DNA from: Cutibacterium namnetense
GTDB lineage: Bacteria > Actinomycetota > Actinomycetes > Propionibacteriales > Propionibacteriaceae
Direction: 5' to 3'
Assembly (NCBI RefSeq): GCF_001642025.1
Contig: NZ_LWHO01000003.1
Span: forward strand, 287,279-351,278
Length of the DNA stretch: 64,000 bases
Positions 1 to 8,384 of the stretch are shown here, one piece after another. The notes beneath the pieces were generated by a model, which saw only the letters and a program-made list of their open reading frames with translations, did not search any database and was not told the origin of the DNA. The first letter of the stretch is position 1; each line of letters starts with the position of its first letter. The position numbers and the translations under genes were made by a program.

Positions 1-1
1 T

Positions 2-859
2 GACCGTCGTTGTGCGTTCTGTGCCATCCCTCGTTTCCGTGGCTCTTACCTTTCTCGCCCGATCGCAGAGATCGTCGAGGAGGCTCGTTGGTTGGTAGAC
101 CACGGCGTCAGGGAGGTATTCCTCGTCAGTGAGAATTCCAGCTCTTACGGTAAAGATCTGGGAGATCTCAGACTGTTAGAGAAGTTGCTCGTCAGCCTTG
201 ACCAGGTTGACGGTCTGGAATGGATCCGGGTGTCTTATTTGCAGCCAGCCGAGCTGCGACCGGGGCTTATCGACATGATGCTGGCCACAGATAAGGTCGT
301 GCCCTATTTCGATCTGTCCTTCCAACACGCGTCGGGACCGTTGCTGCGTCGGATGCGTCGATTTGGTGACGCCGAGTCCTTTTTAAACATCATCGATTCC
401 ATCCGTTCTCGCTGCCCAGAGGCCGGTTTGAGGTCGAACTTCATTACTGGTTTTCCTGGCGAGACAGACGAGGACGTCGCGGTTTTGGTTGATTTTTTGC
501 AGCGCGCCCGCCTCGATGTTGCCGGCATCTTTGCCTACTCCGATGAGGAGGGCACTGAGGGAGCCAGGCTCGATGGACACGTAGACGAGGACGTTGTTGC
601 TGCTCGCCGCGAAGATCTCGCTGATCTGATCGACGAACTCGTTTCCCAGCGTGCCGAGGACCGGATTGGCACCCGGGGGCGGGTTATGGTCGAGGAGGTC
701 GATGAGGCCGTTATCGGCAGGGCCGAGCATCAGGGGCCTGAAGTCGATGGCGTCGTCACCCTGGTTGACGCACCCGCGGTTAGCGTGGGGGACATCGTCG
801 AGGTTGAGTTCGTCGGTTCTGACGGTGTTGATCTCGTCGCGCGGCCTACGAATGTCTAA
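2..859 (+). CDS. rimO: Ribosomal protein S12 methylthiotransferase RimO (5' truncated by window edge)
   Basis: This is the C-terminal part (about 286 residues) of RimO, the radical-SAM enzyme that adds a methylthio group to an aspartate of ribosomal protein S12. The window opens inside the radical-SAM motif: [10 protein letters not shown] supplies the last two cysteines of CxxxCxxC that hold the 4Fe-4S cluster. The motifs [21 protein letters not shown] and the glycine-rich [13 protein letters not shown] follow, as in the MiaB/RimO family. The tail from about residue 210 looks like the TRAM RNA-binding domain. Frame 2 is open from the first base, so the start lies upstream. MiaB at 10088-11566 is a separate paralogue. 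The RimO rather than MiaB call rests on the S-E-N-S-S-S-Y-G sequence and on pgsA lying downstream. Confidence 0.93.
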   Translation, partial: DRRCAFCAIPRFRGSYLSRPIAEIVEEARWLVDHGVREVFLVSENSSSYGKDLGDLRLLEKLLVSLDQVDGLEWIRVSYLQPAELRPGLIDMMLATDKVVPYFDLSFQHASGPLLRRMRRFGDAESFLNIIDSIRSRCPEAGLRSNFITGFPGETDEDVAVLVDFLQRARLDVAGIFAYSDEEGTEGARLDGHVDEDVVAARREDLADLIDELVSQRAEDRIGTRGRVMVEEVDEAVIGRAEHQGPEVDGVVTLVDAPAVSVGDIVEVEFVGSDGVDLVARPTNV

Positions 860-968
860 GCGTCGCGATTCGTCCCTCGGCCTCAGCGCGCTGACAAAGG
901 ATGATCAATCCGAGTTCTTTTCCGGGCGGCGAGTCGCATGAGACGTCGTCACGCGAGATACTGAATCT

Positions 969-1583
969 ATGGCCACGAAGAAGGACCGTCCCAGCAGCAT
1001 CAACGTTCCCAATGCGCTGACCCTGCTGAGAGTTATTGCGGTTCCCGTCTTCGGATGGATGCTGTTAGCCCATGATCATGAAGGTGGCTGGCGGACGGCC
1101 ACGACGATCGTCTTCATGGTGGCGATCCTTACCGACTTCGTCGATGGCAAGGTCGCTCGTAAGTACAACCTTGTCACCAACTTCGGCAAGATCGGCGATT
1201 CGATTGCTGATAAGGCACTGACCGGCATGGCCTTCATTGGCCTTTCGGTCATCGGCGAGTTTCCATGGTGGATGACGGTCATCATCTTGTTGCGTGAATG
1301 GGGCATCACCGTCATGCGGATGAAGATGCTCAAGTATGAGGTGATGGCGGCTAACAAGGGCGGCAAACTCAAGACGGCCATGCAGGCCCTGGCGATCACG
1401 CTGTTCTGCCTTGGCCTATGGCGCATGCCTACCTTTGTCTACGTCATGGCGTGGGCGGTCATGATCGTTGCCTTCGTCCTCACAGTGGCCACCGGTCTGG
1501 TGTACGTCCGCGACGCCATTCAAATTCGTAACCGCGAAACAATGACCGAGTCCGGGTCGGCCCGAAAGCGTACGCGCAGGTGA
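969..1583 (+). CDS. pgsA: CDP-diacylglycerol--glycerol-3-phosphate 3-phosphatidyltransferase
   Basis: Integral membrane enzyme that makes phosphatidylglycerophosphate from CDP-diacylglycerol and glycerol-3-phosphate, the committed step to phosphatidylglycerol and cardiolipin. The CDP-alcohol phosphotransferase signature D-x2-DG-x2-AR-x8-G-x3-D-x3-D is complete, in the segment from TDFVDGKVARKY to KIGDSIADK (about residues 55-82). Several hydrophobic segments flank it. Its 204 residues are normal for the family. The stop overlaps the next start by four bases (GTGA), so it is probably co-translated with the cinA-type gene. The order rimO, pgsA, cinA, clgR is conserved in actinobacteria. Confidence 0.95.
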   Translation: MATKKDRPSSINVPNALTLLRVIAVPVFGWMLLAHDHEGGWRTATTIVFMVAILTDFVDGKVARKYNLVTNFGKIGDSIADKALTGMAFIGLSVIGEFPWWMTVIILLREWGITVMRMKMLKYEVMAANKGGKLKTAMQALAITLFCLGLWRMPTFVYVMAWAVMIVAFVLTVATGLVYVRDAIQIRNRETMTESGSARKRTRR

Positions 1584-2065
1584 CTGGCAATGAAGGAGCC
1601 CGTCGGCTCATTGACGTGCTGTCTGAGCACGGACTGACGGCAGCGACCTGCGAATCTCTGACGGCAGGTCTTGTTGCCGCGACGATTACCACTGTGCCGG
1701 GGGCATCAACGGTATTTCGTGGTGGTCTGGTTACGTATGCTAGCGAGCTCAAATCCGCCCTGGCAGGGGTTGACGCACAGTGGATAGCGGAGCATGGTGT
1801 GGTCAACTCCATCACCGCTGCCCAGATGGCTATGGGCTGTCGCAAGGTTTGCGGCGCTGACGTCGGAATGGCGTGTACCGGAGTTGCTGGGCCTGATCCC
1901 CAGGACGGCGAGCAGGCTGGGACTGTGTTTATCGCGGTGGCCTATCGCGGGGAACCGGCCGTTAAGCGGCTTCAACTTGGAGGTTCGCGCGAGGAGATTC
2001 GTTGCGGCACAGTGGAGCGTCTTCTCAGTTTGGGATGTGAGGCTGTCCTCGGCTGGGAAGGTTGA
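1580..2065 (+). CDS. pncC: CinA-type nicotinamide-nucleotide amidohydrolase (PncC domain only)
   Basis: Short CinA-family protein of 161 residues with only the C-terminal amidohydrolase domain. That domain converts nicotinamide mononucleotide to nicotinic acid mononucleotide in NAD recycling. Visible motifs are the N-terminal TCESLTAGL with the catalytic Ser region, GGLVTYASELK, and the glycine-rich CTGVAGPDPQDGEQAGTVF. The MoCF-like N-terminal domain of full CinA is absent, as in many bacteria. It starts with GTG overlapping the pgsA stop by four bases, so translational coupling is likely. Confidence 0.9.
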   Translation: MTGNEGARRLIDVLSEHGLTAATCESLTAGLVAATITTVPGASTVFRGGLVTYASELKSALAGVDAQWIAEHGVVNSITAAQMAMGCRKVCGADVGMACTGVAGPDPQDGEQAGTVFIAVAYRGEPAVKRLQLGGSREEIRCGTVERLLSLGCEAVLGWEG

Positions 2066-2165
2066 AGACGCGGAGATCAAGAAAAAGTGAATAATTTCGC
2101 CGTGTGGGGAATGTTTCACCGGGGTAGCGCGTTGTCATGGATGAACCACTTAGGAGGAGACGCCC

Positions 2166-2441
2166 ATGAAATCAACTCTGTTGCGTGAAGTGCTCGGCGA
2201 GTCTCTGCGGGAGCAGAGGTTCGCACAGGGTCGAACCCTGCGTGAGGTGTCTTCTGCCGCACGCGTGTCTCTTGGTTACCTGTCAGAAGTGGAGCGAGGC
2301 CAGAAGGAAGCTTCCAGCGAGCTTATCTTGGCCATCTGCACTGCTCTGAACCTTCCCCAGTCTGACCTCATGCGCATCATCAGCGACAAGATGCTCAAGA
2401 ACGAGGGCACCACTGAACACCGCATCACCGTTGCGGCTTGA
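2166..2441 (+). CDS. clgR: ClgR-like XRE-family transcriptional regulator
   Basis: Small (91 residues) helix-turn-helix regulator. The HTH runs from about residue 22 to 50 (TLREVSSAARVSLGYLSEVE), and the ERGQKEASSELI continuation is typical of ClgR/PopR proteins. In Streptomyces, Corynebacterium and mycobacteria ClgR activates clpP/clpC and other protease and stress genes, and it sits just downstream of pgsA as here. A very strong Shine-Dalgarno (aggaggaga) precedes the ATG. A classic intrinsic terminator follows, so the gene ends the rimO-pgsA-pncC-clgR cluster. No C-terminal LAA-like degron is obvious, although the protein ends with VAA. Confidence 0.88.
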   Translation: MKSTLLREVLGESLREQRFAQGRTLREVSSAARVSLGYLSEVERGQKEASSELILAICTALNLPQSDLMRIISDKMLKNEGTTEHRITVAA

Positions 2442-2456
2442 ACACACCGAGCTTGT

Positions 2457-2489
2457 GACGTTCCCGGTCCCGTTGGGGCCGGGAACGTC
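2457..2489. terminator. Intrinsic terminator after clgR
   Basis: A 15-base-pair stem (2457-2471 with 2475-2489, one G-T wobble) closes a 3-base loop. It lies 16 bases after the clgR stop and before the convergent DeoR gene, so it probably works in both directions. No long T run follows, as is usual in high-GC actinobacteria. Confidence 0.85.
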
Positions 2490-2547
2490 TATGTTGAGGA
2501 CAAGTACCGGCCACAGCTAGTGAGCGCTGGCGATAGTTGAGGGGTAG

Positions 2548-3351
2548 TTAGTCGAGGGGCGCGTGGACAATTCGAATCGCGATGCCAAGCGCGCGTAGCC
2601 GGGTTAGTTCTTCGGGGTCGGCAGAATCGTCAGTGATGAGGAGGTCGACGTCCTTGGCCTCAGCCAGCTTGGCGAGGGTGACTCGACCGATCTTCGACCC
2701 GTCGACAGCCGCAATAATGCGTGCAGCTCGTTTGATCATGGTGTGGTTGGTAGCTGCCTCGATGCCGTCGTGGGTCGTCAGACCTCCCTCGGCGCTCATG
2801 CCGTCGCATCCGACGATGGCTGTTCCAACATTGACCTGCTTGAAGGTGGATTCGGCTAAGGAGCCGACGAGTTCAAGGGAGGATGGGCGCAGTACCCCGC
2901 CAGTAATCAGGACCCTCTGCTGGCCCTGACTAGCGGCCTCAAGGGCAATGCTTACAGAGTTTGTAATGAGGGTCAGGTCGTGACGATGATGCAGGGCCCG
3001 GACGATTTCGGTCGTCGTGGTTCCACCGGTCAGACCAATGGCGTGACGACCGATCGGCAGCTCGGAAGCTACGGCGTGGGCAATGGCTTCCTTGGCACGA
3101 CGACGGCGACCGTCCCGTAGATTGACGGGTAGCTCAGCGCCAGTTCCGGCGCGTCGCGCAGTTCCGTGTGAGCGAATGAGCAGGCCCTGCTCGGCCAAGG
3201 AAACGACATCGCGCCGGATAGTGGCCGCGCTGGCCCCCAACGCTGATGTCATATCGCGAAGAGGGACCTCGTCACGGTCCCGCAGCATAGCGAGAATGGC
3301 CACCATGCGATCGTTGCGGCGAGAAGACGTCGAATGGGTGTCCGATGGCAT
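2548..3351 (-). CDS. DeoR-family transcriptional regulator
   Basis: A 267-residue regulator with an N-terminal winged HTH (about residues 15-65: MVAILAMLRDRDEVPLRDM, then ASAATIRRDV). A DeoR sugar-phosphate sensor domain of the isomerase-like fold follows (GLTGGTTTTEIVRAL, LTLITNSVSIALEA, VLITGGVLRPSSLELVG, DGSKIGRVTLAKL). DeoR proteins usually repress sugar or nucleoside catabolic genes and respond to a phosphorylated sugar. No metabolic gene is adjacent: its neighbours are clgR (convergent) and DUF3046 (divergent), so its targets cannot be read from context. A Shine-Dalgarno-like gggagggg precedes the ATG. Confidence 0.9.
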   Translation of the reverse strand: MPSDTHSTSSRRNDRMVAILAMLRDRDEVPLRDMTSALGASAATIRRDVVSLAEQGLLIRSHGTARRAGTGAELPVNLRDGRRRRAKEAIAHAVASELPIGRHAIGLTGGTTTTEIVRALHHRHDLTLITNSVSIALEAASQGQQRVLITGGVLRPSSLELVGSLAESTFKQVNVGTAIVGCDGMSAEGGLTTHDGIEAATNHTMIKRAARIIAAVDGSKIGRVTLAKLAEAKDVDLLITDDSADPEELTRLRALGIAIRIVHAPLD

Positions 3352-3540
3352 TATCCCCTCCCAGTTCGCTTGACGAGTTCGCGTGGCGTGATGAGCGTCC
3401 CTGCAGTTATGTTGATCTTATCGTGCTGCTCGCAGCGATGGAGTCAGGGTGCGACATGATTGACGCCGCCCCTGGCCCAGCGTGTGTCGCTGGTACTACG
3501 TCGGTTCGGGATGGGCGGGGTTCGGTCGCATGCAAGCGCA

Positions 3541-3546
3541 TAGGCT
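3541..3546 (+). promoter_or_regulatory. -10 element of a probable leaderless promoter for the DUF3046 gene
   Basis: TAGGCT is followed by six bases and then the ATG of the DUF3046 gene, with no Shine-Dalgarno. This is the usual geometry of actinobacterial leaderless promoters. The remaining 200 bases between the DeoR gene and this point show nothing else convincing. Confidence 0.55.
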
Positions 3547-3552
3547 TGAACT

Positions 3553-3747
3553 ATGACACAGACCCAATTGTGGACACGACTAGCTGAGGCGCTTGGTGAC
3601 GGCTACTGCCGCATCTGGGCCGCGCAGCAGGCGGTTCCGGGTCTCGACTCCCGGACAGTGCAGGAAGCGTTGGCCGATGGAGTCGATGCTAAGACGATCT
3701 GGCGGGCGTGTTGGGAAACCTTAGAGCTGTCCGATTCTTTGCGGTGA
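3553..3747 (+). CDS. DUF3046 protein
   Basis: A 64-residue protein of the actinobacterial family DUF3046, almost always encoded just upstream of recA. It has a compact helical sequence with conserved W and aromatic positions (LWTRLAEALG, IWRACWE, ending in LR). Function is unknown. Linkage to recA and recX suggests a role near DNA repair, but nothing in the protein shows one. The start is supported by the -10 element six bases upstream. Confidence 0.85.
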   Translation: MTQTQLWTRLAEALGDGYCRIWAAQQAVPGLDSRTVQEALADGVDAKTIWRACWETLELSDSLR

Positions 3748-3791
3748 TCTGGAGGTGCCGCGGGCGTCGACAGCGACATGGTGGCGGGGCC

Positions 3792-3818
3792 GAACAGCAG
3801 TGGAACAAAACCGGAACA
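3792..3818 (+). repeat. Three GAACA direct repeats at 11-base spacing upstream of recA
   Basis: GAACA occurs at 3792, 3803 and 3814, exactly 11 bases apart (one helical turn), just upstream of the recA promoter elements. The spacers differ, so only the pentamer is conserved. It could be an array of half-sites on one face of the helix. No known factor is assigned. Confidence 0.6.
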
Positions 3819-3833
3819 TGGTGTGCTCAATAG

Positions 3834-3856
3834 TTGTCGGTGGCATTTGGGAAGGT
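3834..3856 (+). promoter_or_regulatory. Candidate RecA-NDp (PafBC-type) promoter P1 of recA
   Basis: TTGTCGGTG (3834-3842), eight bases, then GAAGGT (3851-3856). This fits the mycobacterial consensus tTGTCRgtg-N8-TAnnnT in the upstream part exactly. The -10 is weak because its first base is G. The predicted start of transcription falls inside the first DnaA box. Confidence 0.55.
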
Positions 3857-3864
3857 TGTCCACA
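3856..3864 (+). promoter_or_regulatory. DnaA box 1 (TTGTCCACA)
   Basis: This is a perfect match to the high-GC actinobacterial DnaA box. It overlaps the predicted transcription start of recA P1, so bound DnaA could block or tune that promoter. Confidence 0.55.
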
Positions 3865-3890
3865 GCTGAGCGGACGGGTACGTCGGCGAG

Positions 3891-3899
3891 TTATCCACA
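3891..3899 (+). promoter_or_regulatory. DnaA box 2 (TTATCCACA)
   Basis: This is a perfect match to the E. coli-type DnaA box consensus, in the same orientation as box 1 and 35 bases downstream of it. It lies between the two candidate recA promoters. Confidence 0.55.
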
Positions 3900-3920
3900 G
3901 GTACAACATTGCCTGACGAA

Positions 3921-3943
3921 TTGTCCGACCCCGCTCCTACAGT
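3921..3943 (+). promoter_or_regulatory. Candidate RecA-NDp-like promoter P2 of recA
   Basis: TTGTCCGAC (3921-3929), eight bases, then TACAGT (3938-3943), a good TAnnnT -10. The base after TGTC is C rather than the consensus purine. The predicted mRNA would have a leader of about 108 bases before the recA ATG. The 310 bases between DUF3046 and recA otherwise contain the GAACA repeats, promoter P1 and the DnaA boxes. No palindromic GAAC-N4-GTTC SOS box was found. Confidence 0.55.
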
Positions 3944-4057
3944 TTGGGTGATGGCTCAGGGAAGCCGATGGGGTTCCCTCATCGCCACGTATGACCAACG
4001 CTGCGGCGGTGCCGCGCGTCAAATGGGGCGGGGGACCGCCTTCGAGGAAGGAACGAC

Positions 4058-5104
4058 ATGGCAGCGACCGCTGACCGCGAAAAGGCCCTTGCCACGGCCT
4101 TGCAGCAGATCGAGAAGCAGCACGGCAAGGGCTCTATCATGCGCCTTGGTGAGCAGGAGACCGTTAAGATCGCCGCTATCCCCACCGGATCGGTAGCCCT
4201 TGACGTCGCTTTGGGGGTCGGAGGCCTCCCGCGCGGCAGGATTGTTGAGATCTATGGCCCCGAGTCCTCCGGCAAGACGACGGTGGCTTTGCATGCCATC
4301 GCTAATGCTCAGGCTGAAGGTGGCATCTGTGCCTTCATCGACGCCGAGCACGCTCTCGACCCAGAATACGCACGCAAGCTTGGGGTCGATACAGATTCCC
4401 TGCTAGTAAGCCAGCCTGACAATGGTGAGCAGGCTCTTGAGATTGCCGACACTCTCGTTCGCTCGGGCGCCTTGGAGCTCGTCGTTGTGGACTCGGTGGC
4501 AGCTCTGACTCCGAAGGCCGAGATCGAGGGGGAGATGGGCGATTCCCATGTTGGCCTGCAGGCCCGTCTCATGAGCCAGGCTTTGCGCAAGATGACCGGA
4601 GCGCTGAATGCTGCCGGTACTACCGCTATCTTTATTAACCAGCTGCGCGAGAAGATCGGCGTCATGTTCGGTTCCCCAGAGACGACGACAGGTGGCCGCG
4701 CCCTCAAGTTCTACTCGTCCGTGCGCCTCGATGTGCGACGTATCGAGACTCTCAAGGACGGGTCAGAGATGGTCGGTAACCGCACTCGTGTCAAGGTCGT
4801 CAAGAACAAAGTCGCCCCACCTTTTAAGCAGGCAGAGTTTGACATTCTCTACGGACAGGGCATTTCTCGCGAAGGAAGCCTCATCGATATGGGCGTAGAT
4901 TGCGGCATCATTACCAAGTCCGGTTCGTGGTTCAGCTACAACAATGAACAGTTGGGTCAGGGTAAGGAGAACGTCCGAAACTTCCTCAAGGGTAACCCGG
5001 ATGTCGCCAATGAGATCGAAGACAAGATCCTGATCCACCTTGGCTTGCGGGAGGCGGAGGTTCCTGAGGGCGTCGATCCCCAGACCGGTGAGGTGGAATT
5101 CTGA
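4058..5104 (+). CDS. recA: Recombinase RecA
   Basis: RecA of 348 residues, the ATP-dependent strand-exchange protein and the co-protease that normally triggers LexA cleavage. Walker A GPESSGKT lies at residues 67-74. The Walker B segment [12 protein letters not shown], loop L1 ([22 protein letters not shown]) and loop L2 ([21 protein letters not shown]) are intact. There is no intein, unlike M. tuberculosis RecA. A Shine-Dalgarno (gaggaaggaa) precedes the ATG. recX follows closely. The promoter region is discussed separately. It matters here because the only LexA-like protein in the window looks unable to self-cleave. Confidence 0.98.
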   Translation: MAATADREKALATALQQIEKQHGKGSIMRLGEQETVKIAAIPTGSVALDVALGVGGLPRGRIVEIYGPESSGKTTVALHAIANAQAEGGICAFIDAEHALDPEYARKLGVDTDSLLVSQPDNGEQALEIADTLVRSGALELVVVDSVAALTPKAEIEGEMGDSHVGLQARLMSQALRKMTGALNAAGTTAIFINQLREKIGVMFGSPETTTGGRALKFYSSVRLDVRRIETLKDGSEMVGNRTRVKVVKNKVAPPFKQAEFDILYGQGISREGSLIDMGVDCGIITKSGSWFSYNNEQLGQGKENVRNFLKGNPDVANEIEDKILIHLGLREAEVPEGVDPQTGEVEF

Positions 5105-5133
5105 ATCGCCGAGGCCAGGGCCCGCAGCGGGAG

Positions 5134-5649
5134 TTGACTGACGACCAGTGGTACGAGGAGGCTCGAGAAATCTGCCTCAAGCGACTGGACCGTCGAGCCA
5201 ACACTCGCAGTGAGCTTGCGGACGTCCTCGATTCCAAGGGGGTACCCGAACCCGTGCGTGAAGCGGTCCTCGATCGCCTCACTGAGGTGGGGCTTATTGA
5301 CGACGCTGACTTCGCGAATCGCTGGGCAGCATCTCGACATGGGATGAGAGGGTTGTCTCGTAGAGCCGTGGCCGCTGAGTTGTCTCGTAAGGGGGTCGAC
5401 TCTCGAATTATCGAGGATGCGACGTCTCAGATCAGCGACGCTGACGAACTTGACGCCGCCACAGAGCTGGCGATAACCAAACTGCGTGCCGGCCGTGACG
5501 TTGAAGAAGCTCGGTTGACCCGACGAGTCCTTGGGGCGCTGGCCCGTAAGGGATACGGCCCTCACATCGCATGGGCTGCTATTCGCGCGGCACGTGATGA
5601 GCTCGGCGAGGAGCCCCCCGAAGCCCCAACAACTGGGCTGTTCGACTAG
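5134..5649 (+). CDS. recX: Regulatory protein RecX
   Basis: RecX of 171 residues, the small helical protein that binds in the RecA filament groove and limits RecA activity. It shows three-helix repeats (for example EEAREICLKRLDRRANTRSELADVL and GLIDDADFANRWAASRHG). It follows recA with no promoter between. The start is unusual: TTG at 5134 is used here, but an in-frame CTG at 5101 overlaps the recA stop (CTGA) and would add 11 residues. Only an in-frame TGA at 5089 limits it upstream. No ATG or GTG start is available. Confidence 0.92.
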   Translation: MTDDQWYEEAREICLKRLDRRANTRSELADVLDSKGVPEPVREAVLDRLTEVGLIDDADFANRWAASRHGMRGLSRRAVAAELSRKGVDSRIIEDATSQISDADELDAATELAITKLRAGRDVEEARLTRRVLGALARKGYGPHIAWAAIRAARDELGEEPPEAPTTGLFD

Positions 5650-5752
5650 AGTTGTACCGTTTACCCCTTGCGCGTGCCTGACGGTTCTTGTACCGGGCAT
5701 GGTGAGGGCGACGATGCAGATTCGGGTCACGACGTGAGAGAGGACAGGGGCC

Positions 5753-7381
5753 ATGCTCATCGCACTCTTCGCAGTGTCGGTGCTCGCAGCGGTAGCCATT
5801 ATCGGCTGGCTGGCAGACCATCGAGCCATTGGCAGGAGGGTGGAGCGAGCGGAATCACAGCGCGACGCCAAGGACTCGGAGCTTTCTCGAGTTGAAGAGC
5901 GGTTGTCCCGGGCCAGTCAGGATCTCGTCGATAGTCGCAAGGATGTCGCTACGACTCGAGCGGAGCTTGAGTCTAGCCGCGCCCGAGTCTCCGATGAAGC
6001 TCGCCGTGCCGACCATGCCGATCAAGCCCGGCGTAGCGCCGAGGCCCTGTTAGAGATTAATCGCCGCTCCGTCGAAGAACTGACCGAACGCGATCGCCGG
6101 CTGCAAGAAGCGCGCCGCCATCTCGAAGAGGGGCTCGACAAGGTCGAGCAGGATCGGTTGGAGCTAGCCGAACGCAGTTCACAACTTGATGAGCGTGATG
6201 CCGAGCTCAATCAACAGCGTGGTCAGATCGTTACCGAACTGGAACGGATCGCCGAGATGTCCCTCGATGAAGCTCGTGATGAACTCGTTGAGCATCTGGG
6301 TAGGGAAGCTCGCGTCGTCGCCGAAAACAGTGCCCGTGCCATCGTCTCCGAGGTGACGGCGTCGGCTGAGGTCAAGGCTCGTCACATCGTGGCGGAGGTC
6401 ATCCAGCGGTGTTCCTCTGAGATGGTTGCCGACACCGTCGTTAGCGTCGTGCCGCTGCCTAGCGACGAGATGAAAGGCCGAGTCATTGGTCGAGAGGGTC
6501 GCAATATTCGTACCTTTGAGCAGGTCACTGGAGTGACCGTCATCATTGATGACACCCCGGAGATCGTGCTAGTGAGTTGCTTCGACCCGATGCGACGCGA
6601 GGTGGCTCGTCAAGCTCTCACCGATTTGGTCGAGGATGGTCGTATTCACCCCACCAGTATCGAAAGGGCACACCAACGAGCAGTCGATCGCATCGAGGAC
6701 ATGTGTCTTGATGCTGCCGCTGACGCTCTATCGAAGGCAGGGATTGGCGATATTGATGATCGCCTGCTGCCGATCCTTGGCTCATTGAGATTCCGGACCT
6801 CCTATGGCCAGCAGGTACTAGATCACTGCGTCGAGTGCGCTCGGCTGGCAGCCAATTTGGCTGCCGAGATTGGGGCTGACGTCGAAACCTGTCGGCGGGC
6901 TGCATTTTTGCATGACCTCGGCAAGTCCCTCACCCCAGGTATTGAGGGAAGCAGCCATGCTGCTATTGGTGCCGAGCTAGCACGTCGTTACGGCGAATCA
7001 GAGGAGGTTATTCACGCCATTGCTGCCCACCACGACGAAATTGACCCGGTGAGCGTCACTGACTTCATCGTCAAGGCCGCGGACGCTATCTCTGCGGCCC
7101 GACCTGGGGCTCGGCGTGATTCCCTTGAAGCCCACGTTCGGCGGATGGACACCATCGAAGAAATAGCCACCAGCTTCTCCGGGGTCGAACGCGCCTTCGC
7201 GCTGCAGGCAGGGCGTGAGGTGCAGATTCTTGTCGACCCGGGCACTATCGACGATGTTCGTGCCTCACGCCTTGCCCGCCAGATCGCCCTAGCAATAGGG
7301 AAGCAGGTCACCGTTCCTGGAAGGACCCGGGTTACTGTGATCCGCTCGTTCCAGGCAGTAGAGACCGTCGGGGAGGCGTGA
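5753..7381 (+). CDS. rny: Ribonuclease Y
   Basis: Membrane-anchored endoribonuclease of 542 residues that begins mRNA decay. The order is an N-terminal transmembrane helix (about residues 1-22), a long charged coiled coil (about 25-200), a KH RNA-binding domain (VVPLPSDEMKGRVIGREGRN, about 230-290) and an HD domain with the metal-binding pair in FLHDLGKSL (about 385). The ATG has a Shine-Dalgarno-like gagagg upstream. It follows recX by 103 bases. In actinobacteria rny is found in the recA-miaB interval, which agrees with the position here. Confidence 0.95.
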   Translation: MLIALFAVSVLAAVAIIGWLADHRAIGRRVERAESQRDAKDSELSRVEERLSRASQDLVDSRKDVATTRAELESSRARVSDEARRADHADQARRSAEALLEINRRSVEELTERDRRLQEARRHLEEGLDKVEQDRLELAERSSQLDERDAELNQQRGQIVTELERIAEMSLDEARDELVEHLGREARVVAENSARAIVSEVTASAEVKARHIVAEVIQRCSSEMVADTVVSVVPLPSDEMKGRVIGREGRNIRTFEQVTGVTVIIDDTPEIVLVSCFDPMRREVARQALTDLVEDGRIHPTSIERAHQRAVDRIEDMCLDAAADALSKAGIGDIDDRLLPILGSLRFRTSYGQQVLDHCVECARLAANLAAEIGADVETCRRAAFLHDLGKSLTPGIEGSSHAAIGAELARRYGESEEVIHAIAAHHDEIDPVSVTDFIVKAADAISAARPGARRDSLEAHVRRMDTIEEIATSFSGVERAFALQAGREVQILVDPGTIDDVRASRLARQIALAIGKQVTVPGRTRVTVIRSFQAVETVGEA

Positions 7382-7421
7382 GTCCTCCTCTTGCGTCTTG
7401 GTCCATTCGAGCTCCTGCGAG

Positions 7422-8384
7422 TCAGGCGATGCCCCAGTGCAGTGTGGCGTCATCGCCGGGCTCCAGTCGAATGACATCACTGTGGGTCGGGCCCTCGTTA
7501 AATGCGTCTGGGCCGCAGGTCATCGGCTCGATGGCCAGACTGTGGCGGTCGTCTGGGGTGTAGATCTGTGCCCAGCCCATTGCGGCATCGCCCCATAACT
7601 CGTGGCTCCTCTCACCGCTGGAGACCCTGATACGCCATGCGGGTGATCCGACGGTTCCATCCCCCTCTACGGTGTAGGCGGTATCGAAGGTGCGCTGTCC
7701 AACCGTGGTACCGCTGAGCGTGTGGGTGTTATCCATCTCGCGCATCTGCACTGGGAGCAGCCGATCATCGACCTGTAGCCATGAGGTAAACGGGGCGTCG
7801 ATCATCCAGTCATCGATCGCGCCACCCAGACAGAAGTAGGGGTGAGCCGCGTATCCAAAGGGCACCGCGGTCGTACCGACGTTGCGCGCGGTGACCTCGA
7901 TAGCCAAACCGGTGTCGCTCAGGCGGTGGGTAAGGTGTACGTCGATGGTTCCAGGCCAACCAGGGCGAGCCATGATTCGGATTGCTTGAGTCACCGACGT
8001 GTCGGTGTGTTCCACCAAAGACCAGCGAGACCATGCCACTAGACCGTGGATGGCATTGTGGCGGTCGACCTCGCTTACGGCCAACTGCTGCTCGACTCCA
8101 TTGAAGGTGTAGTGACCGTCACGGATGCGGTTGGGCCAGGGGAGAAGCTGCTGGCCTTGGGACGATGCCGGCGACTGATCAGCATTAAAGGATTTGACGA
8201 CATCTACTCCGTCATGGCGAAGGCTGCGAAGGGTGGCACCCTGTTCTGTGACGATGGCCTGCCAAGGGCCATGGGAAATCTCATACTGGGTACCGGTGGG
8301 GAGGATGACGTCATTGATCATGGCGAAAGGGTAGCGCTGGGCGCTTTGTGGGCGCGAGTTTTTAAGCCCCCGGTACCTACGCAT
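7422..8384 (-). CDS. galM: Aldose 1-epimerase family protein
   Basis: Mutarotase-fold protein of up to 320 residues that interconverts alpha and beta anomers of aldohexoses. The family pattern is visible: FNGVEQQL, the histidine in NAIHGLVAWSRWSLVE, and HPYFCLGG with the second catalytic histidine. The start is uncertain. The first ATG is at 8384, but family members usually begin near MINDVILPTGTQYEI (ATG at 8321), and neither has a clear Shine-Dalgarno. It converges on rny and diverges from the YfcC carrier. Substrate specificity cannot be told. Confidence 0.87.
   Translation of the reverse strand: MRRYRGLKNSRPQSAQRYPFAMINDVILPTGTQYEISHGPWQAIVTEQGATLRSLRHDGVDVVKSFNADQSPASSQGQQLLPWPNRIRDGHYTFNGVEQQLAVSEVDRHNAIHGLVAWSRWSLVEHTDTSVTQAIRIMARPGWPGTIDVHLTHRLSDTGLAIEVTARNVGTTAVPFGYAAHPYFCLGGAIDDWMIDAPFTSWLQVDDRLLPVQMREMDNTHTLSGTTVGQRTFDTAYTVEGDGTVGSPAWRIRVSSGERSHELWGDAAMGWAQIYTPDDRHSLAIEPMTCGPDAFNEGPTHSDVIRLEPGDDATLHWGIA

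Noticed and set aside
3748-4057. Classic LexA SOS box at recA
   Set aside because: I looked for GAAC-N4-GTTC. Only isolated GAAC half-sites (the 11-base repeats) are present.
4058-5104. Intein in RecA (as in M. tuberculosis)
   Set aside because: The protein is 348 residues with continuous Walker and loop motifs, so there is no insertion. NrdJ also shows no intein.
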